NCBI GenBank assembly: GCA_001871755.1
Contig: MNXL01000040.1
Location: forward strand, 1-11,043
DNA: 11,043 bases
Source of the DNA: Anaerolineae bacterium CG2_30_64_16
GTDB lineage: Bacteria > Chloroflexota > Anaerolineae > CG2-30-64-16
Direction: 5' to 3'
This document shows, in pieces, positions 1-6,609 of the stretch (position 1 is the stretch's first letter; every line of letters begins with the position of its first letter). The notes beneath the pieces were generated by a model, which was not told the DNA's origin, made no database searches, and saw only the letters and a list, made by a program, of their open reading frames with translations. A program made the position numbers and the translations under genes.

Positions 1-350
1 TGGATGCGTTCTCGGGCGCCGACAAGGCGGCTGAGCTGCGGGCGTACGAAGTGACGATGCCGTGGGATGCAGCCACCGCCACCTGGAAGACGCCGTGGAC
101 GACCGCGGGCGGCGACTACGTGGAGCCGGCCGCGGGTGCGGTGGCGATCAGCAGTGCGGACGTGGATGGCTGGCTCGAGCTGGACATCACATCGCTGGTG
201 CAGCAGTGGGTAGCTGATCCGGCCTCCAACCAGGGGTTGATCCTGCGGCTGGGAGGGACGGAGAAGTTCACGACCTACCGGTTGCGCAGCGGCGACTACT
301 GGTTCGCCGAGTTCGGACCGCACGTCCAGGTGACCTACCGCGAACCTTAA
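1..350 (+). CDS. C-terminal part of a secreted DNRLRE-domain protein (5' end outside window)
   Basis: An open frame runs from base 3 to the TAA at 348-350, giving 115 visible residues; the frame is open to the left edge, so the start lies outside. The visible part matches the last ~116 residues of the large protease at 793-5469 in almost every landmark: VDAF at the start, ATW.TPW, GGDY.EP, a W.(E/A)LD(I/V)T.LV segment, QQWVADP against AEWVADP, and VTY..P at the end. This is the second half of a DNRLRE-type beta-sandwich, a C-terminal module of many exported bacterial proteins, recognisable by ATW..P and W...D(V/I)T..V..W. What precedes it is unknown; a subtilase like the neighbour is plausible but not shown. 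An ATG at 51 is internal to the domain and is not the start. Two hairpins follow the stop, so the gene probably ends a transcription unit. Confidence 0.85.
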   Translation, partial: DAFSGADKAAELRAYEVTMPWDAATATWKTPWTTAGGDYVEPAAGAVAISSADVDGWLELDITSLVQQWVADPASNQGLILRLGGTEKFTTYRLRSGDYWFAEFGPHVQVTYREP

Positions 351-360
351 CGTGACCGAT

Positions 361-390
361 TCGTGCGCGGCGACTCGTCACCGCGCACGA
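361..390. terminator. Hairpin just after the first gene
   Basis: A perfect 10-bp inverted repeat (361-370 TCGTGCGCGG against 381-390) encloses a 10-nt loop and begins 11 bases after the stop codon. There is no T-tract, so by itself it is a weak terminator; it may act as a 3'-end stabilising stem in tandem with the next hairpin. Confidence 0.4.
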
Positions 391-407
391 CCGACCATCT
401 GACACAC

Positions 408-445
408 CGCGGGCCGGGAAGATCGTTTCCCGGCCCGCGTGCTTT
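408..445 (+). terminator. Intrinsic-terminator-like hairpin of the first gene
   Basis: A perfect 13-bp stem (408-420 CGCGGGCCGGGAA against 427-439) with a 6-nt loop GATCGT is followed by TGCTTTCTC, a short and interrupted T-run. Position (58 nt after the stop) and stem strength fit a rho-independent terminator that separates the first gene from the promoter at 455. Confidence 0.65.
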
Positions 446-454
446 CTCGATGAG

Positions 455-483
455 TTGACAACCCCCTCCCTTCATCCTATAAT
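455..483 (+). promoter_or_regulatory. Consensus sigma-70-type promoter for the large protease gene
   Basis: TTGACA at 455-460 and TATAAT at 478-483 match the primary sigma-factor consensus 12 of 12, with the optimal 17-bp spacer. Transcription should begin near 489-491, giving a leader of about 300 nt before the ATG at 793. No other promoter this good is seen between here and the gene. It lies right after the terminator of the preceding gene, so the protease gene is its own unit. Confidence 0.85.
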
Positions 484-496
484 AGCTGCAACACCT

Positions 497-624
497 GCAA
501 TATCGTAGCCTCTCAATAGTCCGGGGCAGCTCAAGGCGGGTCCGTGATCTGCCGCTCGCCCGCCGAGTCACGGACTCGGCTTGAGCAGATTCGTCCCCGC
601 CTTTTTGAGAGGATACGCAATATC
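497..624. mobile_element. Short palindromic insertion (MITE-like) with 8-bp direct repeats in the protease leader
   Basis: GCAATATC occurs at 497-504 and again at 617-624. Exactly between the copies is a 112-bp segment (505-616) whose ends are inverted repeats: GTAGCCTCTCAA at 505-516 against TTGAGAGGATAC at 605-616, 11 of 12 pairing. That is the architecture of a small non-autonomous element with its target-site duplication. The interior is rich in further inverted repeats (540-547 with 568-575; 562-569 with 573-580; 529-535 with 580-586), so the transcript would be highly folded. There is no transposase; an 8-bp duplication occurs in several IS families, so no family is assigned. An alternative reading is a native structured leader RNA, with the direct repeat a coincidence. 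Confidence 0.55.
533..606 (+). terminator. Terminator-like fold in the protease leader (possible attenuator)
   Basis: AAGGCGGG (533-540) can pair with CCCGCCTT (596-603), directly followed by a T-run (602-606). Nested inside are ATCTGC (547-552) with GCAGAT (585-590), and GCCGAGTC (562-569) with GACTCGGC (573-580) around a 3-nt loop. The resulting stem followed by U's would end transcription about 115 nt into the leader, before the coding region. A competing fold pairs 509-516 with 605-612, 522-526 with 595-599 and 529-535 with 580-586, and would destroy the terminator stem. Whether it terminates in the cell is unknown. Confidence 0.4.
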
Positions 625-701
625 CGTGCAGTGTCTCCCACTCGCATTGGCGGTCTTGAGCTATTTCTGCACTTCGCGGCCGGTCCCTGGTCGTAGTCGA
701 G

Positions 702-715
702 AGGAGGTGATCACC
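702..715 (+). promoter_or_regulatory. Extended Shine-Dalgarno-like site without a start codon
   Basis: AGGAGGTGATC at 702-712 is complementary over 11 bases to the conserved 3' end of bacterial 16S rRNA (GATCACCTCCT), longer than a normal ribosome binding site. GGTGATCACC (706-715) is also a perfect palindrome. No ATG, GTG or TTG follows at a usable distance, and the real gene starts 80 bases further on with its own site. It may be a ribosome standby site, a relic, or chance. Confidence 0.3.
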
Positions 716-792
716 CTACACCATTCGTTCCTCGCAATTCAGTCTGTCCCGACAAAGCCGTTTCTTGAAGCTTCATAAAAGGAGTGACAAAG

Positions 793-3700
793 ATGAGTCC
801 TCAATCTCATAAGCGCGGCCGGATTATGGCGTTTCTGTTGATCCTTGCCCTGGCTGTGCCGATGTTCCTGGTTCCTGCGGGCGCCGCCCCCACTGCCGAG
901 GCCAGGATGGGCGATGTGCGCACCGCCACCGATGCCTTCGCCAGCAAGATCCATCCGAAGCTGAAGGCCGCGGTAGCCGCGGCCGCGCTGACCGACGACC
1001 TCGACGTCCTGGTCTATGCCAGGGCCGGCGCCGACTTGAGTCGCTATCTTGACAACCTGTTGGTGCGTCCCTACGTGATGCCCAACGGCACCCAGGCATA
1101 CGCCGGTCGCATCAAGGCCGCGCAGGTGGGCAAGCTGGCGGCCCTGCCCGAAGTCGCGGCTGTGCAGGAGATGAAGAACCCGGCCGACCTGCCCATCATC
1201 CCCGACCTGGGGCCGAAGCGCTTCAACACCGACCTCGACGCGCTGCGCGCCAGGATGGCCGAACGCCGCGCCGCGGGCGCCCAGAGCACGGTGGTCCGGC
1301 CGGCCGCGGACCAGGCCCGGATCGCCGATTGGTTCGACGTGCTGGACGTGCACAAGTCCAAGGCCGCCTGGGACCTGGGCTATACCGGCGACGGGGTCAA
1401 GGTGATGGTCAACGACTCGGGCATCGACTTTTCACACCCGGATCTGATGGGCACCATGGCCCGCATCACCGATCCGGCCTCGCCGTATTACGGCTGGCCG
1501 GAGATGTTCGACTCCTATTCGATGTGGAACCTGGCCTACGACTACTACCTGGGCACCGATTTCATCGCCAGCGGCCAGGGCCTCAGCGGCGCGGCGCCGG
1601 ACTACGCCGACACCCGCGCGACCCGCTCGGGCGCTGAGCTGACGGACCTCGGCGACGGCACCTTCAGCGCGGTCTTTGCGCCGATTCACAGCACCGACCC
1701 GACCGGACACACCTATCGGCTGCCGGGCGCCAGCAAGAGTGGCGTCTACCACTTCGGCTCGCACCCTGACACGGTGCTCGAGGCCTACTTCGATGAACGG
1801 GCCGCGGTGCTGGTGGTGGACGAGCACCAGGCGGGCGTCTATGACACGGTCTATGTGGACCTGGACGCCGACTACGACTTCACCCATGAGAAGCCGGCCT
1901 TCAAGGGTGACGAGACCATCTACCAGGATTGGGACGGAGATGGCTATGCCGATTTCTCCGGCGGCATCATCTACTGGATCAGCGACGGGGTGAACCCGCT
2001 GCCGATCGCGGACTGGATGTGGGGCATCGGCCCGGATGTGGCCGGCCCGGGTGACCTGGTGGCGTTCACCATCATGGACTGGCTCGAACCGGCCGGCGGT
2101 CACGGCACGTTGTGCGCATCCGCGGTGGCCGCGCAGGGCGTGATCGACGGCGGCGCGCCCCCCTGGAAGCCCGCGGGCGATGGCACCCCGGGCACCGGCA
2201 TGGTGCAGGGCGGCGGCAAGGACGTCAAGCTGGTTGCCAACGGCAACTGGTATGTCTCGATCGATATCAACGAACCCTACATCGTCGCGGCGCTGGGTTA
2301 CGATGGGCTCCCGGACACCGACGACGATATCCAGATCGTCAGCAACAGTTGGGGCTTCTCGGGCACCGACAACGACGGCTGGGACTACGATTCGCGCTCC
2401 TTCGACACGATCCAACGCTTCATCGCGCCGAACCTTTCGATCCTCTTCTCCACCGGCAACGGCGGCGCCGGCTATGGCACGATCGCCCCGCCCAGCCCGG
2501 CGTTGGGCATCAGCGTCGGCGCTTCCACGTCGTATGGTAGCGATGCGAGCTTCGATAGCATTGCGACCATGGATCAGATTCAGTACAACGACAGCCAGAG
2601 CTGGTCGAATCGCGGCCCGGGTGCGCTGGGTGACAACGGCGTCAACGTGCTGGCGAACGGCGCCTGGGGCGCCGGTGACCTGCCGCTGACCGAAGCCCTG
2701 GATGGCTGGAACGCCTGGGAGAACTGGGGTGGCACCAGCCGCTCGGCCCCCATCGCGGCCGGCAACCTGGCGCTGGCCTACCAGGCTTTCAAGGACGCGA
2801 ACGGTCGTTGGCCGACCAATGTGGAAGCGCGGGCGCTCCTGATGGCCGGCGCGGACACGGCCGAGAACGATGGCTTTACCGAGGGCGCGGGCACGGTCAA
2901 CGCCGAACGCGCGGTGAAGATCGCGGCCGGGCTGGACGGCGTCTACGCCCTGCCCGACAACTGGACCTTCGGCGATTTCCGCGGGGTCGAGTATGACGCC
3001 TTCGCTCACATCATGCATCCAGGGCAGACGAGCGTCAAGACCTTCACCGTCTACAATCCCGGCGCGGCGGACGTCACCGTGAACATCAGCGACGAGTGGC
3101 TGGTCGAGATCGGCGCCAAGGAGTTCGATTTCACCACGCTCGACAGCTCCCAGGAGACGGCGAACTTCTACGTGCCGGACTACCTCTTCGATTTCACCCA
3201 GATCGTCCCGGCCGGCGCCGACCTGATGGAAGCCAAGGCGGTCTTCCCGTTCGAGGAGTTCGACCCGGATGGCAACTACAGCTACAACTCGCGCTGGCGC
3301 CTGGCGCCCCTGGACTGGACCGATCTCAATGGTGACGGCAGGCTGTGGGAAGACAAAGACGGCAATGGCGCGGTCAACTGTCCGATCGTGAGCGGTGCGC
3401 CGGACTATGCCGCCGCCGAATGCGAGATCCAGGCCGGTGAGTTCATGCGCTTCGGCTACGGCTACGACTCAGGCACGGCGCTCCAGCAGCGGGTCAAGCA
3501 ACCGCTGGCGCGCATGCACGACGGCCTCTTCGTCGCGTTGCAGCATCGCACGTCCTCCGGGTTGGTCCCGGTAACCCACCTCAAACTGCAGGTCAAATTC
3601 TACCGGATGATGGACATGCCGTGGCTGACCACCGACGCAGCGGTGACCGTGCCGGCCGGTGGCGTCGCGACCTTCGACGCGACGATGGCGGCGCCGGCCC

Positions 3701-5469
3701 TGGCGAACGTCGGCCTGTACAACGCGGCGATCCGCCTGGACGACGGCACGAACGTGGCGAGCATCCCGGTGGTGGCTAACGTGGCGGCGTTCAGCACTGA
3801 CTTCCTGTTCGGCGGCCCGCCTGAGTCCCCGACCGCCTACGACAACGGCCAGGTCTACGGCTACTTCGACTGGTCCTGGCGCGCCGAGGCGGGTGATTGG
3901 CGCTTCTACTATGTCGATGTGCCGGACGATACCGCGCCAGGCGCCAACTTCCTGATCGACAACCGCTGGACCGGCGCGGTCACCGATATCGACACGATCG
4001 TGATGGGGCCGACTGCGGACTGCTTCAGCAACGGCCTGGGTTGTGACTGGCCGTTCGGCTTGTTCCCAGGGATCGAAGCCGCCTATGGCCCGTACAGCCT
4101 GTACCCGGTGGGTGGCAGTTCGCTCCTCTACATGGGCTCCGGCAAGTGGCTGAACGAAACCGCCACCGGCGGCCCGCGGGAGATCGTGGCCGCGCCTGCG
4201 CAGCCGGGTCTCAACCTGATTGCGCTCCACAACGTGCTGTACGACGGCAGCGAGCCGGAGGAGCGATTCCAGGGTCAGGTGGGCACGATCAGCGCCGACC
4301 CGGCGGCGGTGGATCTGTTCGTGGGCGCCGCCACATCGGGCAGCTTCCCGGTGACGATCCAGTCGTCGCTGCCGTTGGCCGGCTTGCAGGCGGATGCCTT
4401 CGGTCTGGGCGTGCCTGAGACCATCGCGGATAACCCGCAGATCCAGGACGATCCGGACGACCCGAGTACGGCCAGCTATCTGTTCCCGATCACCATCGCG
4501 CACGGCGCCCGCCTGGACGTATCCACGACCGCGACCGCCGGTGACATCGACCTGTTCCTGCTTTATGACTTCAACGGGGATGGCCAGTTCGACTTCGGCA
4601 GCGAGGTGATCGGCTCCTCGACGACTCCGACCGCGGATGAATTCGTCAGCGTGACCTTCCCGCCCGACGGCGACTACGCAGCCGCGGTCCACGGCTGGAA
4701 CGCCGCACCGACGACGTTCGACATCACGATCAACGCCATCCAGGGCTACGACATGACCGTGACCGATCTGCCGGGCGGCCCCTTCCAGCCCAACGCGGCC
4801 ATCAACTTCAACGTGCACTGGAGCAAGGCATTGCTGCCGGGCGAGGCCGCCGAAGGTCTGATCCTGGCGGGCCCGGTCGGTGCGCCGGCCGCGTTGGAGA
4901 TCCCTGTGCGGCTACACAATATCACCACCGGTTCCGAGACCCTCGAGCTTGCCGCCACCCAAGATACATTCCTCAGCAAGGGTGAGGGGACCACGAACTT
5001 CGGCGGCTGGTCCTTCCTGTATGCGGGGGCAAACGACACTCTGCGGTCGGTGGCCCAGTTTGACGTCAGCAGCATCGCCCCGTTCTATCCGGTCGAGTCT
5101 GCCACGGTGCGCCTCTACGTGGACGCCTTTGGCAGCACCGGCGCGACGCATGACCTCAAGGCCTATGGCGTGAACCGGCCGTGGTCGGAAGGGACGGCCA
5201 CCTGGAATACGCCTTGGGCGATGCCCGGCGGCGACTACGCCGAGCCGGCCCTCGACACCGTGACGATCAGTGGCGCCGATGCCGGCAGTTGGGTGGCGTT
5301 GGACGTGACCGCTCTGGTGGCTGAATGGGTGGCTGATCCTGGCACGAACAACGGTCTGCTATTCCGGGCCGTGAACGGCGCGCACTTCGCCAAGTTCCGC
5401 TTTGCCAGCAGTGAGCACTGGGACGCGACAAAGGCGCCGTATCTGACGGTGACTTACGGCGTGCCGTAA
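793..5469 (+). CDS. Large secreted subtilisin-like (S8) serine peptidase with PPC-like and DNRLRE C-terminal domains
   Basis: The ATG at 793 is chosen because AGGAG at 780-784 lies 8 bases upstream; an in-frame GTG at 784 overlaps that site. The product is 1558 residues. Residues 1 to about 31-37 form a signal peptide (basic start, hydrophobic core 11-31, Ala-rich cleavage region). About 70-130 resembles an inhibitor-type propeptide. The catalytic domain (about 185-715) shows Asp208 in VMVNDSGID, His437 in GGHGTLCAS, oxyanion Asn556 in STGNGG and Ser649 in GGTSRSAP. The 229-residue Asp-His gap is far longer than in subtilisin and recalls tripeptidyl peptidase II and pyrolysin. Acidic D.D.D/D.DGDG loops at 356-362, 379-387, 844-859 and 1259-1267 suggest calcium binding. 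Fn3-like segments (near 741-768 and 953-1000), a PPC-like domain (about 1225-1317) and a DNRLRE domain (about 1380-1558) follow. It is expected to be an exported endopeptidase. The exact subfamily is uncertain. Confidence 0.93.
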   Translation: MSPQSHKRGRIMAFLLILALAVPMFLVPAGAAPTAEARMGDVRTATDAFASKIHPKLKAAVAAAALTDDLDVLVYARAGADLSRYLDNLLVRPYVMPNGTQAYAGRIKAAQVGKLAALPEVAAVQEMKNPADLPIIPDLGPKRFNTDLDALRARMAERRAAGAQSTVVRPAADQARIADWFDVLDVHKSKAAWDLGYTGDGVKVMVNDSGIDFSHPDLMGTMARITDPASPYYGWPEMFDSYSMWNLAYDYYLGTDFIASGQGLSGAAPDYADTRATRSGAELTDLGDGTFSAVFAPIHSTDPTGHTYRLPGASKSGVYHFGSHPDTVLEAYFDERAAVLVVDEHQAGVYDTVYVDLDADYDFTHEKPAFKGDETIYQDWDGDGYADFSGGIIYWISDGVNPLPIADWMWGIGPDVAGPGDLVAFTIMDWLEPAGGHGTLCASAVAAQGVIDGGAPPWKPAGDGTPGTGMVQGGGKDVKLVANGNWYVSIDINEPYIVAALGYDGLPDTDDDIQIVSNSWGFSGTDNDGWDYDSRSFDTIQRFIAPNLSILFSTGNGGAGYGTIAPPSPALGISVGASTSYGSDASFDSIATMDQIQYNDSQSWSNRGPGALGDNGVNVLANGAWGAGDLPLTEALDGWNAWENWGGTSRSAPIAAGNLALAYQAFKDANGRWPTNVEARALLMAGADTAENDGFTEGAGTVNAERAVKIAAGLDGVYALPDNWTFGDFRGVEYDAFAHIMHPGQTSVKTFTVYNPGAADVTVNISDEWLVEIGAKEFDFTTLDSSQETANFYVPDYLFDFTQIVPAGADLMEAKAVFPFEEFDPDGNYSYNSRWRLAPLDWTDLNGDGRLWEDKDGNGAVNCPIVSGAPDYAAAECEIQAGEFMRFGYGYDSGTALQQRVKQPLARMHDGLFVALQHRTSSGLVPVTHLKLQVKFYRMMDMPWLTTDAAVTVPAGGVATFDATMAAPALANVGLYNAAIRLDDGTNVASIPVVANVAAFSTDFLFGGPPESPTAYDNGQVYGYFDWSWRAEAGDWRFYYVDVPDDTAPGANFLIDNRWTGAVTDIDTIVMGPTADCFSNGLGCDWPFGLFPGIEAAYGPYSLYPVGGSSLLYMGSGKWLNETATGGPREIVAAPAQPGLNLIALHNVLYDGSEPEERFQGQVGTISADPAAVDLFVGAATSGSFPVTIQSSLPLAGLQADAFGLGVPETIADNPQIQDDPDDPSTASYLFPITIAHGARLDVSTTATAGDIDLFLLYDFNGDGQFDFGSEVIGSSTTPTADEFVSVTFPPDGDYAAAVHGWNAAPTTFDITINAIQGYDMTVTDLPGGPFQPNAAINFNVHWSKALLPGEAAEGLILAGPVGAPAALEIPVRLHNITTGSETLELAATQDTFLSKGEGTTNFGGWSFLYAGANDTLRSVAQFDVSSIAPFYPVESATVRLYVDAFGSTGATHDLKAYGVNRPWSEGTATWNTPWAMPGGDYAEPALDTVTISGADAGSWVALDVTALVAEWVADPGTNNGLLFRAVNGAHFAKFRFASSEHWDATKAPYLTVTYGVP

Positions 5470-5473
5470 GTGA

Positions 5474-5558
5474 GTAGGGACAGGCCTTGCGCCTGCTCTG
5501 TGTGGGACAATCGCAAGCGGACAACCGCGAGCGGGCGACCGCGAGGGATCGTCCCTAC
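5474..5558. repeat. Palindromic dispersed-repeat-like unit after the large protease
   Basis: GTAGGGAC at 5474-5481 and its inverse GTCCCTAC at 5551-5558 bound an 85-bp block. Inside are a small hairpin CAGGC-cttgc-GCCTG (5481-5495) and three imperfect 14-nt tandem units: CGCAAGCGGACAAC (5512-5525), CGCGAGCGGGCGAC (5526-5539) and CGCGAGGGATCGTC (5540-5553). It begins 4 bases after the protease stop codon. The style, with GTAGGG ends and CGCGAGGG units, resembles intergenic repeats common in Chloroflexota genomes, but copies elsewhere cannot be seen here. Confidence 0.5.
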
Positions 5559-5568
5559 AGCAATGAGA

Positions 5569-5606
5569 CAGGGGCCGGTGCGACAACGGCGTCGCGCCGG
5601 CCCCTG
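5569..5606 (+). terminator. Strong hairpin, probable terminator of the large protease gene
   Basis: CAGGGGCCGG (5569-5578) pairs with CCGGCCCCTG (5597-5606), and the stem continues inward through a T-G pair and GCGAC (5580-5584) with GTCGC (5591-5595) to a 6-nt loop AACGGC: 16 pairs in all. No T-tract follows. The same GGGGCCGG sequence reappears at 5672-5683 as a loopless 12-bp palindrome. Confidence 0.5.
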
Positions 5607-5689
5607 CGCGTGCGGGCGACAAACGTCCAACCCCCAACGACGAACGACCAACTCGCCCTTGCCATACATCAGGGGCCGGCCCCGCCATA

Positions 5690-5718
5690 TTGCACGCGAG
5701 GCCCGTTTGTGGTACGAT
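5690..5718 (+). promoter_or_regulatory. Likely promoter of the toxin-antitoxin-type pair
   Basis: TTGCAC (5690-5695) and TACGAT (5713-5718) are separated by 17 bp, with 3 of 6 and 4 of 6 matches to the primary sigma consensus. The start point would be near 5725, about 33 nt before the ATG at 5758. TGTGG just before the -10 may help as an extended element. Confidence 0.45.
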
Positions 5719-5757
5719 TCGACTGACAACCGATACCCATGTCAAGGGAGGAGCATT

Positions 5758-6054
5758 ATGAGCGTCCAAATGGTGATCGAGCTATCAAACCAGCAGAGCG
5801 CCCAGACAGTGCTGCATGCTCTGGACATCTACAAGGCACGCCTGCGCGCGAGCATCGAGCGGACCAGGCGCCGTTTGAGGGAGTACGAACAACGCTACCG
5901 CGTGACCACGGCCTATTTCCTGCGCACGATGGCTGCCGAGGACCTGGCTGGCGGTGACCTGGAATACGTCGAGTGGGCCGGCGAGGCTAAACTGCTAGAG
6001 GGGTTAAGTGCTGAACTAGGGGAGTTGGAAGGTGCGCACTACCGACTTTCCTGA
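5758..6054 (+). CDS. Small coiled-coil-like protein, putative antitoxin partner of the TumE-like toxin
   Basis: The ATG at 5758 follows the purine-rich site GGGAGGAG (5746-5753) with a 4-base gap; the open frame upstream of it has no such support. The product is 98 residues. It begins with a short hydrophobic strand (MSVQMVIEL), followed by a long charged helix rich in Arg and Glu (about residues 25-50, RTRRRLREYEQRY) and the segment DLEYVEWAGEAKLLEGL (about 68-85), which has the D..E(W).GE pattern of small proteins that often precede DUF6516 genes in Chloroflexota and cyanobacteria. I do not recognise a DNA-binding fold. Its last 23 bases overlap the next gene, so the two are translationally coupled, which is usual for antitoxin-toxin pairs. 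The antitoxin role is inferred from position. Confidence 0.7.
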   Translation: MSVQMVIELSNQQSAQTVLHALDIYKARLRASIERTRRRLREYEQRYRVTTAYFLRTMAAEDLAGGDLEYVEWAGEAKLLEGLSAELGELEGAHYRLS

Positions 6055-6421
6055 ATATGCTCGCGAGATCATTGCCGTTCTGAACGCTGTAATAGCCGCC
6101 AGCCAGACCGGATTGACAAGCTTTCAGGTTGACCAGCGATCCATGTTGCGCGGCTTGATTACCGGCCGGCTTCTATTTGAAGATGATTCCGAGCTGCATT
6201 TTCGCGAGTTTGTTGACATGACTCTGGCTGAACCCAGGGTTATGTATGCCTATCACTACCAAGACGTGCATGGCGCACTGATTTTCCGCTACGATAACGC
6301 AATCCATCACCCGCCGCCATCACAAGCAGAACACAAACACACCCCCATCGGAATTACTGTTACAGAGGCTCCCCCCCTGGCTTATATCATTGACAAGATT
6401 CTGGAAAACTTGAGATCATAA
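6032..6421 (+). CDS. TumE-like (DUF6516) toxin of a type II-style toxin-antitoxin pair
   Basis: A GTG start at 6032 is supported by AGGGGAG (6018-6024) seven bases upstream, inside the preceding gene; the TAA is at 6419-6421. The 129-residue product carries the hallmarks of the TumE/DUF6516 family: a GRLLFEDDSELHFREFVD strand-turn-strand core (about 45-62), then YAYHYQD, the block LIFRYDNAIHHPP (about 84-96) and a HKH triplet near 102-104. In the known TumAE system the toxin inhibits growth and its partner neutralises it; the His/Asp-rich blocks are a plausible active site, though the mechanism here is inferred. Length is normal for the family. The gene is visibly more A+T-rich than both flanking protease genes, consistent with acquisition by transfer. 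The gene overlaps its partner by 23 bases. Confidence 0.8.
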   Translation: MRTTDFPEYAREIIAVLNAVIAASQTGLTSFQVDQRSMLRGLITGRLLFEDDSELHFREFVDMTLAEPRVMYAYHYQDVHGALIFRYDNAIHHPPPSQAEHKHTPIGITVTEAPPLAYIIDKILENLRS

Positions 6422-6609
6422 TGGCAATGCAGCCTATGAAAAGATCCCGTGCAAGCTATACTGATCGGAAATGGATTGCGTGCAAACTCTAGGCCAAGTT
6501 CACGCTTGTTCCGCCTGAATTCAATGCACTCATTTGATTTCCGTTCAGTATACAGCGTTTCAGGCTGTAGTGTTCCGCGACAAAACCGAATGGCTTTTCG
6601 AGGTGATGC
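6422..6609. other. A+T-richer intergenic spacer before the second protease
   Basis: No convincing gene, hairpin terminator or full promoter is visible. A TATACA at 6549-6554 could be a -10 element but lacks a matching -35 at the right distance; TTGATT at 6534-6539 is too close to it. The composition resembles the toxin gene rather than the protease, so the spacer may have arrived with the toxin-antitoxin pair. Confidence 0.4.

Noticed and set aside
490..625. Signal recognition particle RNA or 6S RNA in the leader region
   Set aside because: Length and strong pairing invite the idea, but the conserved SRP apical loop sequence is absent and the 6S-type long stem with a central bubble is not formed.
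581..778. A 65-residue frame in the protease leader with a hydrophobic middle
   Set aside because: It has a TTG start without a ribosome site and begins inside the palindromic insert. It is probably chance, though it contains the anti-16S-like sequence.
739..3018. Long open frames on the minus strand across the first half of the large protease gene (also 3469-4818)
   Set aside because: They mirror a well-supported plus-strand gene, have Arg/His/Val-rich translations with no domain or ribosome site, and are typical of GC-rich antisense frames.
5672..5683. Palindrome GGGGCCGGCCCC as an operator for the toxin-antitoxin pair
   Set aside because: It lies just upstream of the -35 element but repeats the arm sequence of the terminator-like hairpin at 5569-5606, so repeat-derived origin is as likely as regulation.
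6421..6492. A 23-codon frame starting in a TAATG overlap with the toxin stop codon
   Set aside because: There is no ribosome site, no recognisable sequence, and it is too short to support from one genome.
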